A DNA stretch of 64,000 nt from Mercurialis annua (GCF_937616625.2 NC_065576.1:19556001-19620000), one strand, 5' to 3'; shown: positions 36,643 through 50,180, counted from the first letter of the stretch. Translations and numbers: made by a program. Notes: a model not told the origin generated them from the sequence alone.

Positions 36643-36722
36643 GGAGTTATGCTCGGGACAACTACTAGGTTAAAGAGTCTTGAGTGGGAGCAATGGAAGG
36701 ATGGGTGACCTACTGGGAAGTT
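36643..36722 (+). pseudogene. 5S rRNA-like fragment inside the CACTA element
   Basis: AGGATGGGTGACC followed by TACTGGGAAGT (36698-36721) matches the 3' internal-promoter (C-box) part of plant 5S rRNA with one difference. Just upstream, GAGTTATGCTCGGGACAACT resembles the preceding 5S segment. A ~30-bp insertion separates the two. The 5' part and 3' end of 5S are not recognisable, so this is a scrap. A Cassandra-type TRIM remnant, which also carries 5S sequence, is the alternative. Confidence 0.5.
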
Positions 36723-37078
36723 AGCGAAAATTGACAAGTGAATGCGGGTGGGTGATTTAACTCGGTTGGGTGAGTGAGGGAGGGCGCGGATGAGTGATTG
36801 ATTAAATAAAAAATTTATTTTACGATATATTTTAAATTTTTTATTTTTTTTAAAAATTACTGACGGATTTAAATCCGTCGCTAATTAGCGACGGATTTAA
36901 AATTCTGTCGCTAAAATGGAGACCAAAATCCGTCGCAATTTTTTTTTCCCGTCGTTATCAAACATTGCGACAAAAAATGTAGCGACAGACCGTTTCCGTC
37001 GCTAAACACGTTTAGCGACGGATTTTGGTCATTTAGCGACGGAAAAATCCGTCGCTAAATGACTGTTTTCTAGTAGTG

Positions 37079-38684
37079 TTTTTAACGTTTTAAGTCTAAC
37101 GTTTAAAATGTTATGAAAAAAATCCAAACGTTTAAAACGTTACGAAACAAATCCAAATGTTTCATCATTACAGCGATTTAAGACAAACTTTTAAAATGTT
37201 ACGAAACTTATCCAAACGATTAAAACGTTACGAAACAAAAACTAACGTTTCACCTTTTTAGCGAGTAAAGCGAAACTTTTAAAACGCTATGAAACTAATC
37301 TTAACGTTTCACCTTTTTAGCGATTTAAGCCAAAAATTTAAAATTTTACGAAACAAATCCAAATGTTTAAAACGTTACGAAATAAATTTTAACGTTTCAC
37401 CTTTTTAGCGATTTAAGTCAAATGTTTAAAACGTTACGAAGTAAATCTTAAAGTTTCACCTTTTTAGCGATTTAAACAAATGTTTAAAACGTTACAAAAA
37501 AAAATCCAACCGATTAAAACGTTACAAAACAAATCCTAATGTTTTACCTTTTTAGGGATTTCAGCCAAACGTTTAAAACGTTACGAAAAAAAAACTTAAC
37601 GTTTCACCTTTTTAGCGATTTAAGCCAAACGTTTAAAATGTTACGAAACAAATGCAAACGTTTAAAATGTTACGAAACAAATCCAAACGTTTCACCTTTT
37701 TAGCGGTTTAAGCCAAACGTTTAAAAGGTTACGAAACTTATCCAAACGTTTCAAACGTTAAAAAATAAATCCTAACGATTTCACCTTTTTAGCGATTTAA
37801 GCCAAACGTTTAATACGGTAAGAAACAAATCTTAACGTTTCACCTTTTCAGTGATTTAAGCCAAACGTTTAAAAGGTTACGAAACTTATCCAAACGTTTC
37901 AAACGTTAAAAAATAAATCTTAACGTTTTCACCTTTTTAGAGATTTAAGCCAAACGTTTAATACGGTAAGAAACAAATCTTAACGTTGCACCTTTTTAGC
38001 GATTTAAGCCAAACATTTAAAACATTACGAACCAAATCCTAACGTTTCACCTTTTTAGCAATTCAAGCCAAACTTTTAAAACTTTACGAAACAAATCTTT
38101 ACGTTTCACCTTTTTAGCTATTTAAGCCAAACGTTTAAAATGTTATGAAACAAATGCAAACGTTTAAAATGTTACGAAACAAATCCAAACGTTTCACCTT
38201 TTTGGCGATTTAAGCCAAACGTTTAAAAGGTTACGAAACTTATCCAAACGTTTCAAACGTTAAAAAATAAATCCTAACGTTTTCACCTTTTTAGCGATTT
38301 AGGCCAAACGTTTAATACGGTAAGAAACAAATCTTTACGTTTCATCTTTCTAGCTATTTAAACCAAACGTTTAAAACATTGCGAAACAAATGGAAAAGTT
38401 TAAAACGTTACGGAATCAATCCAAACGTTCACCTTTTTAGCGATTTAAGCCAAACGTTTAAAAGCTTATGAAACTTATCAAAACGTTTAAAATGTTACGA
38501 ACGAAATCCTAACATTTCATCTTTTTAGCAATTTAAGCCAAACGTTTAAAAGTTTACGAAACAAATCTTTTCGTTTCACCTTTTTAGCGATTTAAGCAAA
38601 ACGTTTAAAACGTTATGAAACAAATGCAAACATTTATAACATTAGAAAACAAATCCTAACGTTTCACCATTTTAGCGATTTAAG
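37079..38684 (+). repeat. Satellite array block F with higher-order repeats
   Basis: 59-bp satellite. A distinctive variant half-unit (AAAAGGTTACGAAACTTATC) starts near 37718, 37866 and 38226. Each copy is followed by the same variants (AAACGTTAAAAAATAAATC, then TTTAATACGGTAAGAAAC). This shows local duplication of multi-unit blocks. It ends in the TTAAG target duplication of element 4. Confidence 0.93.
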
Positions 38685-39023
38685 TGTAATATCCCATGTT
38701 TTTCTTTGGATTGTTTATATGAACTTTCCGAGGTGTTTTGAGTTGATCTTTGGTGGTATGGTTCATTGAAACCTTGGTTTGGTGTTCGTAATCTTTTCAT
38801 TGATGTTTGGCATTGCTATAAGTGTTTAAACCTTCTTTTGGCCAAGAAAAATTGAGTTTTAACTTTCAGGATCGTTTGGACGATCGTTCCTTCCATGAAC
38901 GATCGTTTACAATTGTTTTTGTACTTACAGTGTTTTGAACGATCCCGTAAACGATCCCTAAACGATAGTTCAAACCATTTTGAACGACCGTTTATTTTTA
39001 AACAATCGTTTACGCTGAAATTC

Positions 39024-39031
39024 TATAAATA
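39024..39031 (+). promoter_or_regulatory. TATA box, element 4 5' LTR
   Basis: Canonical TATAAATA, 114 bp upstream of the splice-donor candidate; duplicated at 50687-50694 in the 3' LTR. Confidence 0.7.
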
Positions 39032-39137
39032 CGACTTTAACGAATTAAATCAGTTTTCACCCAATTCTAAAACCCTAAAACGTCTGTTGCTCTCTGATTT
39101 TCATATCCTATTATTCCTTGGTCCTTTTTAATCAATT

Positions 39138-41178
39138 GTAAGTATTTATTCACTCCTCTCCATTGTTTAATCATTGGATTAACACTAAATCATGTTTCCT
39201 ATTCATTGTTCTTCCTTTTATGTTGTCATAGGCTGATTTGGATTGTTATATTTTCTGGATTTCCTTCTATTGATTGTTCTTAGTCTATTTCAAGAGGTAT
39301 GTAACTCTAATCTATTGCTATGGCTTGTACAAATTGTTAGATGATGTTTTGATTCATTATTTTGGATGGCTTGGCTTATATTTTCTATTTTTCTTTGGTT
39401 ATAAAATATGTAAATGTTGATTTGTATTGTAATTGTCTTGTTTATGTCACTTGTACCTTGGGTGGATTGCTAGGGTTGATGAAATTGATTAACTAATCAA
39501 CTTGTTAAAGTTTTTGAGTTATTATATTGTTTTAGGCTTACTAAAAATCTGGAATTTTTGTATAAGGTTTGTCTTAGATTGCTAGTTTTTGGTTATTCAT
39601 TGATTGGTTAGATTCCCTGGAATAGAATTGAGATGGTGTTGATGGAGGTCGTTCTTCATAATAATTTGCTGTTTTAAGAACTTATTAAGTGGCTAAAAAC
39701 ATTATTCAAGGGCTAATTTTAATCAATTAAAAGTTACTTTGGATACCGAATTGAGGGGTGGTCTAATCAATGTTTTGACTTATGTTTTGTTGCTTAGTTT
39801 TACCTTGAGTTGTTGGGAAATCAATTGATTTATATTGTGGTAAGTTATCTTAGGAGTTGGTATTGTATACCTTGGGTTATTAGAAATATATTCTATGAAT
39901 AATTTGATTTATTTGGGGCCCTAGGCTTTGGTCTAGTTATTAATATCAATTCGTAACGGTTTACTCTGTTGAAATAATATTGTTTTGGAGTATTTTAAAT
40001 TGTCAAAGTATTTTATAATCTTTTATTGGAATAATTACTTGGGTAATTAGCGTTTGAGAATTTTTAGCTTGTTATTGGCTAAATTATAAATTTAGTTTTT
40101 AAAACGCTTTCTTAACTTACTTTAGTTAAGTATTGGTTGTAACTTTGGTTACTTAAATTTTAAGCTATTGAGTTCCATTTTGAATTTGATTTTTGATTCT
40201 ATCAAAGTTGTTTTATTAATTATAAACTATGGCTTATAATTTAAATATATTATTTTATCAAAGTTATTTTTGGAATTATAAACTCTGTTTTATATTTTGA
40301 TAAAATATTTGGGTCTGGCTAGACTTGGATCGCTCGACATGTGAGATTAGCTTGGTAGTTATCGATAACTCGGCTAACCCACTGTTTTGGAAATTGGATT
40401 GTTTTATCATTTAATGTTATTTAAATAATATTTTCCGAATTGGATTTTAAAGCGGGAAACTCAATAGGCTTGGTTTGTTTACGTTTGATGTTTATCTGAG
40501 TATGACGTTTACTCTGGATTGCCTTACCTTAACTTGTTGTTTGTGATAGTCCTATGTGGTGTCTAGTACTCTATAGAGTTAGGGTTGTTTTAATAATTAT
40601 TCATTTGTGTTTAGACTCGTTGAATGTTCGTGCTTTCGAGGCGAACTGAGTCTAGGTTGCTTGCCAGGAGTTTTCAAGTGGATTAGCAAGCAGTGAGTTT
40701 GTACTTACTATTTACCGCTTTATTAAGTAAATTGTTATTTTAATATATAAATATATATGGTACGTATATTTCGAACTGTTTTATCATTATGTCCTTTAGT
40801 TGGAACATGCTACCTAATGGGCATCATTAGGACTGCGTGCGCACCGGTATTGATCTAGATAAGGTATGTGAAATGTGGTGGTAACTCGGTGTGAGCATAG
40901 CTCTCGGGACCAGTAGAGTAACTCGGTGTAGCTCAGCTCTCGGGACTCTGGTTATGAATTAAGAGTGGTCGGTGGTAACTCGGTGTAGCTCAGCTCTCGG
41001 AACCAGGCCTATTGGATTATTGTTATATGTAGTATTGTGGATTAGGGTTCCAACTATTAAACGTAATGCTGTTATAAATGTTTTAAACGGTTTTAAAGGT
41101 TTTCCACTTGATAAATGTAAATAGTGGTATAAACTCATCTCAGTATATCTGACCCCGTTGTTTTTCCCAATTTTCCAG
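39138..41178 (+). other. Putative intron inside the 5' LTR of element 4
   Basis: Donor GTAAGT, CTGAC at about 41149, acceptor AATTTTCCAG|G ending 41178. Confidence 0.55.
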
Positions 41179-41545
41179 GATTATGATTTGAGAGAGTCAG
41201 CTGATCTCCATTTATTTACTTTCCTCTGAGGTTTCATTTATTTTGATAAAGTTATTAAACTGTTTTATTCTTAGACCGCAGTAGTAACTAAAAGTCTTTA
41301 TATTATTCTAGTTGTTTGTCGGATTGGTCCGACCGGATATATTTGCTTTGGCATGTTATACTGTTATTCTGATTTATTTATATATATGCCATCTTAGAGA
41401 TTTGTAGTTGTACGAGCATTGGTTTTATGCAGGTACATTGTTGAAATTATAATTGTTGGTTATCCGCAAAGGCTAGCTACGGGTTTTGGTACAACCATAC
41501 CCATACCCTAGCGCCGGTCGTGATTCATGAAAATGGGTCGTGACA

Positions 41546-44368
41546 AACTTGGTATCAGAGCTTTGGTTTCAAACCAAGGCCTTATGCATGTTATGTTTTA
41601 TGTATTTTGGCATGATAAGTTGATGTCGTGTCCTAGGAACTACTGCGGAATTAGGATTCATGTCATGTCTTTTAAAACGTCATCTTTTGTTTTCAAACTT
41701 TCAGCTTACATCCCATAGGTGATGTCTGTCAGTCTTTATTTGGTGTAGATGCTATGATTGACAATTATTTTCACTTGGATTTTACTTGCTGTGTTCTATC
41801 ATGTGAGGTTATTTCACTTGGGTGATTATAATTGCTTTCGATTTCTTGGGAAATCTTAGGTTGGTAAAATTTTCTAAAACTCATACTTGGGTATGATGTT
41901 GTTTGATAAACTTTGGCGTTTATGCCTGAAACGATTTAGAATATATGGTATGGTTACAGTTATTTTACATGATGCGTTGAATTTCTTTTGCCTAATTAAT
42001 AAAGTACATCTTGCCTTAGACCTCGATTGTTGATTTTAAATGTGATCGTATGTTGGGTGTTAGCCTTATTTTTCTATTAAAGAGATTTTGGGTTAAGCCA
42101 TAAAATGTGTTTGAGGGTCATGTATTGTTTTACCACATGTTGCTTTAAGGATTTTCATTGAGGAAATTAGTTTTATTCGATTTGTGATTTGGCACAAAAT
42201 TAAAGAGAAATATGAGTTTAATTCTTCAAAGTTTGATTTTTGGTTAAGTTGCTAGTAAAGAAGATTTTTTTTATTATATTTTGAATGAGATCAAAGATTT
42301 TTCACTTGAATTTTTTTTTTAATTTACCGTTTAGTAGTTGGTTTACGTTCAGCTCTAATTTTTTTTAATTTTTTTTTAGGATGGAAAATTTTATTAAAAT
42401 ATTTTTCCGAATTTACAAATATTTTGAATAAGTTTTATAAACGATTGTTTTGTGTTCGACTTGGGTCACCCAATTTAGGAGTTGAGCTTGGTAGTTGTAA
42501 TGACTCGGCTAGCTCGATGATTCTATTGTTTGAGATACTTGGGTATCCGTTTTAAAGCAACTGATTAATAAGAAGAGACTTTTACAAATTGTGATTTTGT
42601 TTTAACCGTGGGGCTCAACAAGGTTTGAAAGTTTTATTAGTGACTCTAAATTTCAAAATGAATTTCGAAGTGTATTCTTAAAAGATGATATTATTGCAAG
42701 TTGATTTTAATACAAGGATTCAAGCTTATTACAACATGTCCTAACTTCGTCTATAAAACATGATTGGGTAAATTCTTACTTAATGGCAACACTTATGTCG
42801 TTTATGATTTGTAGCAATCATAATATTTTTGGTTTTGATTTGCATTTTATAATTCGCTTACTTGTTGGACAAGTTAATTGTATTTTTTTGTCTCTTCGTG
42901 CGAAGAAGCACGTGAGATGATTTATTTCATACGGTTATGGTAAATACTTGATGTTTGATGCAGGAGCTGGAGATAAATTTTGTAGGAACGTATTGATGTG
43001 TTATTTCTTTGGGAATGAGTTTCAATTAGGGTTGAGGTTGGTTGGATATTTATGCGGAAGAGTTGTAACGGAATTTTAGGTTTAGTTGTTATATAGCATC
43101 AAATGTTGCTAGGTTAGAAGTAAGGAATTTTGAGGAATATTTGGAGGTTATCGAGTGCACATCTCACAAAGTGTAACGTCTAGCAAATGTTTTATTGGAA
43201 AATGGATTTCAAATATTGATTTGCTGAAATATTTGGAATATTTTTAACACGTAATTGTACCCAGACATATCATGAACATGCATTTTGAATGTCACGAATA
43301 GGATTCAATTGAACACTGAGTATGTTCACTAAATAAAAGATAAATTAATAATTGATACATGCATAATAGTACATGCATCACGTGCATAGAAATGATTAGG
43401 GTTTGATGCAACTCATTGGGGATGAGAGATGTCATCACCCTGGCGCACAATTATGTAAAACGGATTTGTCGATAAAGTGTTTTGAGAAAGATGTTTTAAA
43501 ACGAGCTCGCGAGTCACATTGTGATAAATGTATTTATAGGTTTTCAAATTTCAAATGATTTTGAAACTGTTACCGAAAGGTAGCTAGACAAGTACTCTGT
43601 GATGATGGTGGTAAATTTTGGACGATTATGTTATCATGGATCAGTCTGTATTGTCAGAATCGTGTGTTATATAGAAGGTGAAATTAAATTTGAGGTTGCG
43701 CTCGAGATATAGTTGTGCCAAGTGCGGTGCATGGTTAAATTCAGATTAGAAAGTGTTCGTGATAAGTTCTGATTTGTGATTTAGGGATTTGTGGATTAAG
43801 GATGTTGGTTATACTCCATGTGTGTGTATACACTATATTTTTATTTTAAACGAGACCTTATCTTTTCAGATTTGAAATTGTCTAAGTATTTTGGTACATT
43901 GACAAAAAGGTATTTTTCATAAATAAGAAATTTGCAATGCTAATTTTACCCTTCTGATGAAAGAAAGGAATTTTATCAAATTGGATTCAAAGGGAATGAT
44001 AATTTTGTCGGCTTAACGATTTCTTCAAATCGTGATTTTATTTATAAATTAAGATTTTTCAGACAATAAAATTTTAATGTTTGTAAACATTAATGTGTAT
44101 TTAAAATATGGAGGATTTTGTCATGGTTTAACTTTTACGAGAAAAGTATAAATCGATGTTAGAAAGTTTGGTTTAAAGAGAACATAAATTTTGTCAGTTG
44201 TACTGTTTCATAAATTTGCAAACGTATTTAAAAGTAGGGAAACTTTCGGATTCAAAATGTGATATTCTGAAAATTTTCAAGGGTTTGCAAAACTGATGGT
44301 TTTTCAACGGTAAAGGTATTTTCGATTTTGAATGCAAAAGTAGTTGTAAGACGTAAAGTCTTTTAAAC
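41546..44368 (+). mobile_element. First non-coding interior of element 4 (3' part missing)
   Basis: Closely similar to 46164-49017 with scattered substitutions and indels (about 40 bp present near 46905-46950 is missing near 42285). It stops at the GGGGTG junction, so the last ~1.3 kb, including the integrase remnant and polypurine tract, is absent. No gene is present. Confidence 0.88.
41550..41561 (+). other. Primer-binding site 1 of element 4
   Basis: TGGTATCAGAGC, 4 bp inside the 5' LTR. Confidence 0.95.
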
Positions 44369-46163
44369 GGGGTGGTCTAATCAATGTTTTGACTTATGTT
44401 ATGTTGCTTAGTTTTACCTTGAGTTGTTGGGAAATCAATTGATTTATATTGTGGTAAGTTATCTTAGGAGTTGGTATTGTATACCTTGGGTTATTAGAAA
44501 TATATTCTATGAATAGTTTTATTTATTTGGGGCACTAGGCTTTGGTCTAGTTACTAATATCAATTGGTAACGGTTTACTCTGTTGAAATAATATCGTTTT
44601 GGAGTATTTTAAATTGTCAAAGTATTTTATAATCTTTTATTGAAATAATTACTTGGGTAATTAGCGTTTGAGAATTTTTAGCTTGTTATTGGCTCAATTA
44701 TAAATTTAGTTTTTAAAACGCTTTCTTAACTTACTTTAGTTAAGTATTGGTTGTAACTTTGGTTACTTAAATTTTAAGCTATTGGGTTCCATTTTGAATT
44801 TGATTTTTGATTCTATCAAAGTTGTTTTTTTAATTATAAACTATGGTTTATAATTTAAATATATAATTTTATCAAAGTTATTTTTGTAATTATAAACTCT
44901 GATTTATATTTTGATAAAATATTTGGGGCTGGCTAGACTTGGATCGCTCGACATGTGAGATTAGCTTGGTAGTTATCGGTAACTTGGCTAACCCACTGTT
45001 TTGGAAATTGTATTGTTTTATCATTTAATGTTATTTAAATAATATTTTCCGAATTGGATTTTAAAGCGGGAAACTTAATAGGCTTGGTTTGTTTACGTTT
45101 GATGTTTATCTGAGTATGACGTTTACTCTAGATTGCCTTACCTTAACTTGTTGTTTGTGCTAGTCCTATGTGGTGTCTAGTACTCTATAGAGTTAGGGTT
45201 GTTTTAATAGTTATTCTTTTGTGTTTAGACTCGTCGACTGTTCGTGCTTTCGAGGCGAACAGAGTCTAGGTTGCTTGCCAGGAGTTTTCACGTGGATTAG
45301 CAAGCAGTGAGTTTGTACTTACTATTTACCGCTTTCTTAAGTAAATTGTTATTTTAATATATAAATATATATGGTACGTATATTTCAAACTGTTTTATCA
45401 TTATTTCTTTTAGTTGGAACATGCTACCTAATGGGCATCATTAGGACTGCGTGCGCACCGGTATTGATCTAGATAAGGTATGTGAAATGTGGTGGTAACT
45501 CGGTGTGAGTATAGCTCTCGGGACCAGTAGAGTAACTCGGTGTAGCTCAGCTCTCGGGACTCTGGTTATGAATTAAGAGTGGTCGGTGGTAACTCGGTGT
45601 AGCTCAGCTCTCGGGACCAGGCCTATTGGATTATGGTTATATGTAGTATTGTGGATTAGGGTTCCAACTATTAAACGTAATGCTGTTATAAATGTTTTAA
45701 ACGGTTTTAAAGGTTTTCCACTTGATAAATGTAAATAGTGGTATAAACTCATCTCAGTATATCTGACCCCGTTGTTTTTCTTAATTTTCCAGGGTTATGA
45801 TTTGAGAGAGTCAGTTGATCTCCGTTTATTTACTTTCCTCGGAGGTTCCATTTATTTTGATAAAGTTATTAAACTGTTTTATTCTTAGACCGAAGTAGTA
45901 ACTAGAAGTCTTTATATTATTCTAGTTGTTTGTCGGATTGGTCCGACCGGATATATTTGCTTTGGCATGTTATACTGTTATTCTGATTTATTTATAAATA
46001 TATATGCCATCTTAGAGACTTGTAGTTGTATGAGCATTGGTTTTATGCAGGTACATTGTTTAAATTATAATTGTTGGTTATCCGCAAAGGCTAGCTACGG
46101 GTTTTGGTACAACCATACCCATACCCTAGCGCCGGTCGCGATTCATGAAAATGGGTCGTGACA
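44369..46163 (+). repeat. 5'-truncated internal LTR of element 4
   Basis: Corresponds to the LTR from 39755 onward. U3, TATA box and splice donor are missing; the acceptor (ending 45792) remains. At most sampled sites where the LTRs differ it agrees with the 3' LTR (for example GGGGCACTAGG against GGGGCCCTAGG), not the 5' LTR. Confidence 0.9.
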
Positions 46164-46167
46164 AACT

Positions 46168-46179
46168 TGGTATCAGAGC
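46168..46179 (+). other. Primer-binding site 2 of element 4
   Basis: TGGTATCAGAGC following the promoterless internal LTR. Confidence 0.95.
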
Positions 46180-49100
46180 TTTGGTTTCAAATCAAGGCCT
46201 TATGCATGTTATGTGTTATGTATTTTGGCATGATAAGTTGATGTCATGTCCTAGAAACTACTGCGGAATTAGGATTCGTGTCATGTCTTTTAAAACGTCA
46301 TCTTTTGTTTTCAAACTTTCAGCTTACATACCATAGGTGATGTTTGTCAGTCTTTATTTGGTGTAGATGCTATGATTGACAATTATTTTCACTTGGATGT
46401 TACTTGCTGTGTTCTATCATGTGAGGTTATTTCACTTGGGTGATTATAATTGCTTTCGATTTCTCAGGAAATCTTAGGTTGGTAAAATTTTCTAAAACTC
46501 ATACTTGGGTATGATGTTGTTTGATAAACTTTGGCGTTTATGCCTGAAACGATTTAGAATATATGGTATGGTTACAGTTATTTTACATGATGCGTTGAAT
46601 TTCTTTTGCCTAATTAATAAAGTACATCTTGCCTTTGACCTCGATTGTTGATTTTAAATGTGATCGTATGTTTGGCGTTAGCCTTATTTTTCTATTAAAG
46701 AGATTTTGGGTTAAGCCATAAAACGTGTTTGAGGGTCATGTATTGTTTTACCACATGTTGCTTTAAGGATTTTCATTGAGGAAATTAGTTTTATTCGATT
46801 TGTGTTTTGGCACAAAATTAAAGAGAAATATGAGTTTAATTCTTTAAAAGTTTGATTTTTTGTTAAGTTGCTAGTAAAGAGGGTTTTTTTTTATTATATT
46901 TTGAATCTTTAGGATTTACAAAATGGTTGTTCGAGATCAAAGATTTCTCACTTGAGTTTTTTTTTTAATTTACCGTTTAATAGTTGGTTTACGTTGAGCT
47001 CTAATTTTTTTATTTTTTTTAGGATTGAAAATTTTATTAAAATATTTTTCCGAATTTACAAATATTTTGAATACGTTTTATAAACGATTGTTTTGTGTTC
47101 GACTTTGGTCACCCAATTTAGGAGTTGAGCTTGGTAGTTGTAATGACTCGGCTAGCTCGATGATTCTATTGTTTGAGATACTTGGGTATCCGTTTTAAAG
47201 CAACTGATTAATAAGAAGAGACTTTTACAAATTGTGATTTTGTTTTAACCGTGGGGCTCAACAAGGTTTGAAAGTTTTATTAGTGACTTTAAATTTCAAA
47301 ATGAATTTTGAAGTGTATTCTTAAAAGATGATATTATTGCAAGTTGATTTTAATACAAGGATTCAAGCTTATTGTAACATGTCCTAACTTCGTATATAAA
47401 ATATGATTGGGTAAATTTTTACTTAATGGCAACACTTATGTCGTTTATGATTTGTAGCAATCATAATATTTTTGGTTTTGATTTACATTGTATAATTCGC
47501 TTACTTGTTGGACAAGTTAATTGTATTTTTTTGTCTCTTCGTGCGAAGAAGCACGTAAGATGATTTATTATTTCATACGGTTATGGTAAATATTTTATGT
47601 TTAATGCAGGAGCTGGAGGTAAATTTTGTAGAAACGTATTGATGTGTTATTTCTTTGGGAATGAGTTTCAATTAGGGTTGAGGTTGGTTGGATATTTATG
47701 CGGAAGAGTTGTAACGGAATTTTAGGTTTAGTTGTTATATAGCATCAAATGTTGCTAGGTTAGAAGTAAGGAATTTTGAGAAATAATTGGAGGTTATCGA
47801 GTGCACATCTCACAAAGTGTAACGTCTAGCAAATGTTTTATTGGAAAATGGATTTCAAATATTGATTTGCTGAAATATTTGGAATATTTTTAACACGTAA
47901 TTGTGCCCAGACATATCATGAACATGCATTTTGAATGTCACGAATAGGATTTCATTGCACACTGAGTATGTTCAGTAAATAAAAGATAAATTAATAATTG
48001 ATACATGCATAATAGTACATGCATCACGTGCATAGAAATGATTAGGGTTTGATGCAAGTCTTTGGGGATGAGAGATGTCATCACCCTGGCGCACAATTAT
48101 GTAAAACGGATTTGTCGATAAAGTGTTTTGAGAAAGATGTTTTAAAACGAGCTCGCGAGTCACATTGTGATAAATGTATTTATAGGTTTTCAAATTTCAA
48201 ATGATTTTGAAACTGTTACCGAAAGGTAGCTAGACAAGTACTCTGTGATGATGGTGGTAAATTTTGGACGATTATGTTATCATGGATCAGTCTGTATTGT
48301 CAGAATCGTGTGTTTTATAGAAGGTGAAATTAAATTTGAGGTTGCGCTCGAGATATAGCTGTGCTAAGTGCGGTGTATGGTTAAATTCAGATTAGAAAGT
48401 GTTCGTGATAAGTTCTGATTTGTGATTTAGGGATTTGTGGATTAAGGATGTTGGTTATACTCCAAGTGTGTGTATACACTATATTTTTATTTTAAACGAG
48501 ACCTTATCTTTTCAGATTTGAAATTGTCTAAGTATTTTGGTATATTGACAAAAAGGTATTTTTCATAAATAAGAAATTTGCAATGCTAATTTTACCCTTC
48601 TGATGAAAGAAAGGAATTTTATCAAATTGGATTCAAAAGGAATGATAATTTTGTCGGCTTAACGATTTTTTCAAATCGTGATTTTATTTATAAATTAAGG
48701 TTTTTAAGTGACAATAAAATTTTAATGTTTGTAAACATTAATGTCTATTTAAAATATGGAGGATTTTGCCACGGTTTAACTTTTACGAGAAAAGTATAAA
48801 TCGATGTTAGAAAGTTTGGTTTAAAGAGCACATAAATTTTGTCAGTTGTACTGTTTCATAAATTTACAAACGTATTTAAAAGTAGGAAAACTTTCGGATT
48901 CAAAATGTGGATATTTTGAAAATTTTTAAGGGTTTGCAAAACTGATGGTTTTTCAACGGTAAAGGTATTTTCGATTTTGAATGCAAAAGTAGGTGTAAGA
49001 CGTAAAGTCTTTTAAACGGGGTGAAAAATTTCGTATATAAAAGATTTTGTATTAAAAGATTTTATACCCACAGGGGTTGGTTTTGAGCATAACTAACAAT

Positions 49101-50067
49101 CTGGTCGTAGTAAACTGGTCGTTTTGATTTTTTGTTGTATACGAGGTTATAGTCAATTGATTGAATAATTTTGAAAAGTGAGTTCGATTTGGTTATATGA
49201 GATAGTTGATTCGCGAATCGGGAATCGCGGTTATTAGGTTTCGACAACCATGATTGGTTGATCGATTTTGTTGATTATTGATATTATTATAATGTTTCGG
49301 TCAGTGGTTAAACCCTTGGTATGAACGACAAAATTTTAAGTTGTGTAACTAAGTGAGATGCAGTCGATGTTTAGCTTAGTTGGGGCATTATGTTTCTAAA
49401 TGATTAGTAGAATCATTGTAATTGAGATTGTTATTGCTAATCTGGAGCTTCTATTATCATAAGTCAAGTTCACGTTTTCTTGGGAAAAACGGTATGCGTC
49501 TTGTGTTTTATGGTTCATAAGTTAATGGTATTATCGAGTTGGTATTAATCATCAAGATTGGATGATTGTTATATTGTTGTTGTGGAACCGAAATATTCTA
49601 TGAAGGTTTTTTTGGCTTTTGTTATCGATTATTTTGAAGTCGAGATGTTATAAGTGGAAGTAAAAAAAAATTGTTTTAGAACGATAAATTTTATCTGCTA
49701 TGTTGCCGTATCCTTGTTGTTATTTGAGGCAAAAGAGTTTGGAATTGTAAGAACTATAGTCGAGCTTAGTGCTTGATCTTGTATTTGATATTGGGGAATT
49801 TTATTTATTTTTAATAGATGAGTATCGAGCTGGTTTTGGAAACCATTCTGGTATAGAGTAATTGTGACTCTCAGTTGAATAATTGTGTTATTATTAGTTG
49901 GAGCATATAATTGCTAGAAACATAATTTGGTACATATGTGTGCTGTGTAATAGAGTTTTTTTTTTACCTAGAGTTGCGTTATCGTTTATGTCTAGTGGAA
50001 ATGGTGTCGGTACTTTGGTAACCTTTGAGTGGTTTGGTTTTTGCAACTGGAGGTATTGATTTGTTTT

Positions 50068-50180
50068 GAGGGACATCCTGTTGAGTTTTGCTTACACGTG
50101 TACGTAGGTCGTTGAGCAAGGAATACCTTTGACTACATTTGGGTTGGTTGAGAACTATTCTTTGATGACAGAGGTCGTTT
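50068..50180 (+). pseudogene. Remnant of integrase C-terminus/chromodomain (element 4)
   Basis: GAGGGACATCCTGTTGAG and ACACGTGTACGTAGG correspond to the EEQPVE and TQVRKL segments of the chromovirus tail. The frame is broken soon after. Same distance from the polypurine tract as in elements 1 and 2. Confidence 0.55.

Larger units (their letters stand above)
33176..37078 (+). mobile_element. Non-autonomous CACTA (En/Spm-type) DNA transposon carrying a solo LTR
   Basis: The left end is CACTACTAAAAAACATC; the right end, reverse complemented, is CACTACTAGAAAACAGTC. The 3-bp target duplication TTT (33173-33175 and 37079-37081) is correct for CACTA elements. Subterminal regions carry many copies of TTAGCGACGGATTTT-like motifs in both orientations (33190-33265; 36180-36320; 36860-37065), as transposase-binding arrays do. 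Without the solo LTR it is about 1.03 kb and has no transposase gene, so it depends on an autonomous relative. Confidence 0.92.
38685..41545 (+). repeat. 5' LTR of element 4
   Basis: 2861 bp, TGTAATATCCCATG to CGTGACA. U3 has GAACGATCGTT and AAACGATC-type repeats (38868-39012), partly palindromic, unlike the U3 of the other LTRs. TATAAATA lies at 39024-39031, donor GTAAGT at 39138, acceptor ending 41178. It carries several differences not shared by the two other LTR copies in this element. Confidence 0.92.

Noticed and set aside
38895..39131. 78-residue ORF found again at 50558-50794
   Set aside because: The two copies exist because they lie in the two LTRs of element 4. The frame covers U3 repeats and the TATA box and is not a gene.
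41527..41718. 63-codon ORF repeated at 46145-46336
   Set aside because: It starts in the LTR end, runs through the primer-binding site and is duplicated only because the interior is duplicated.
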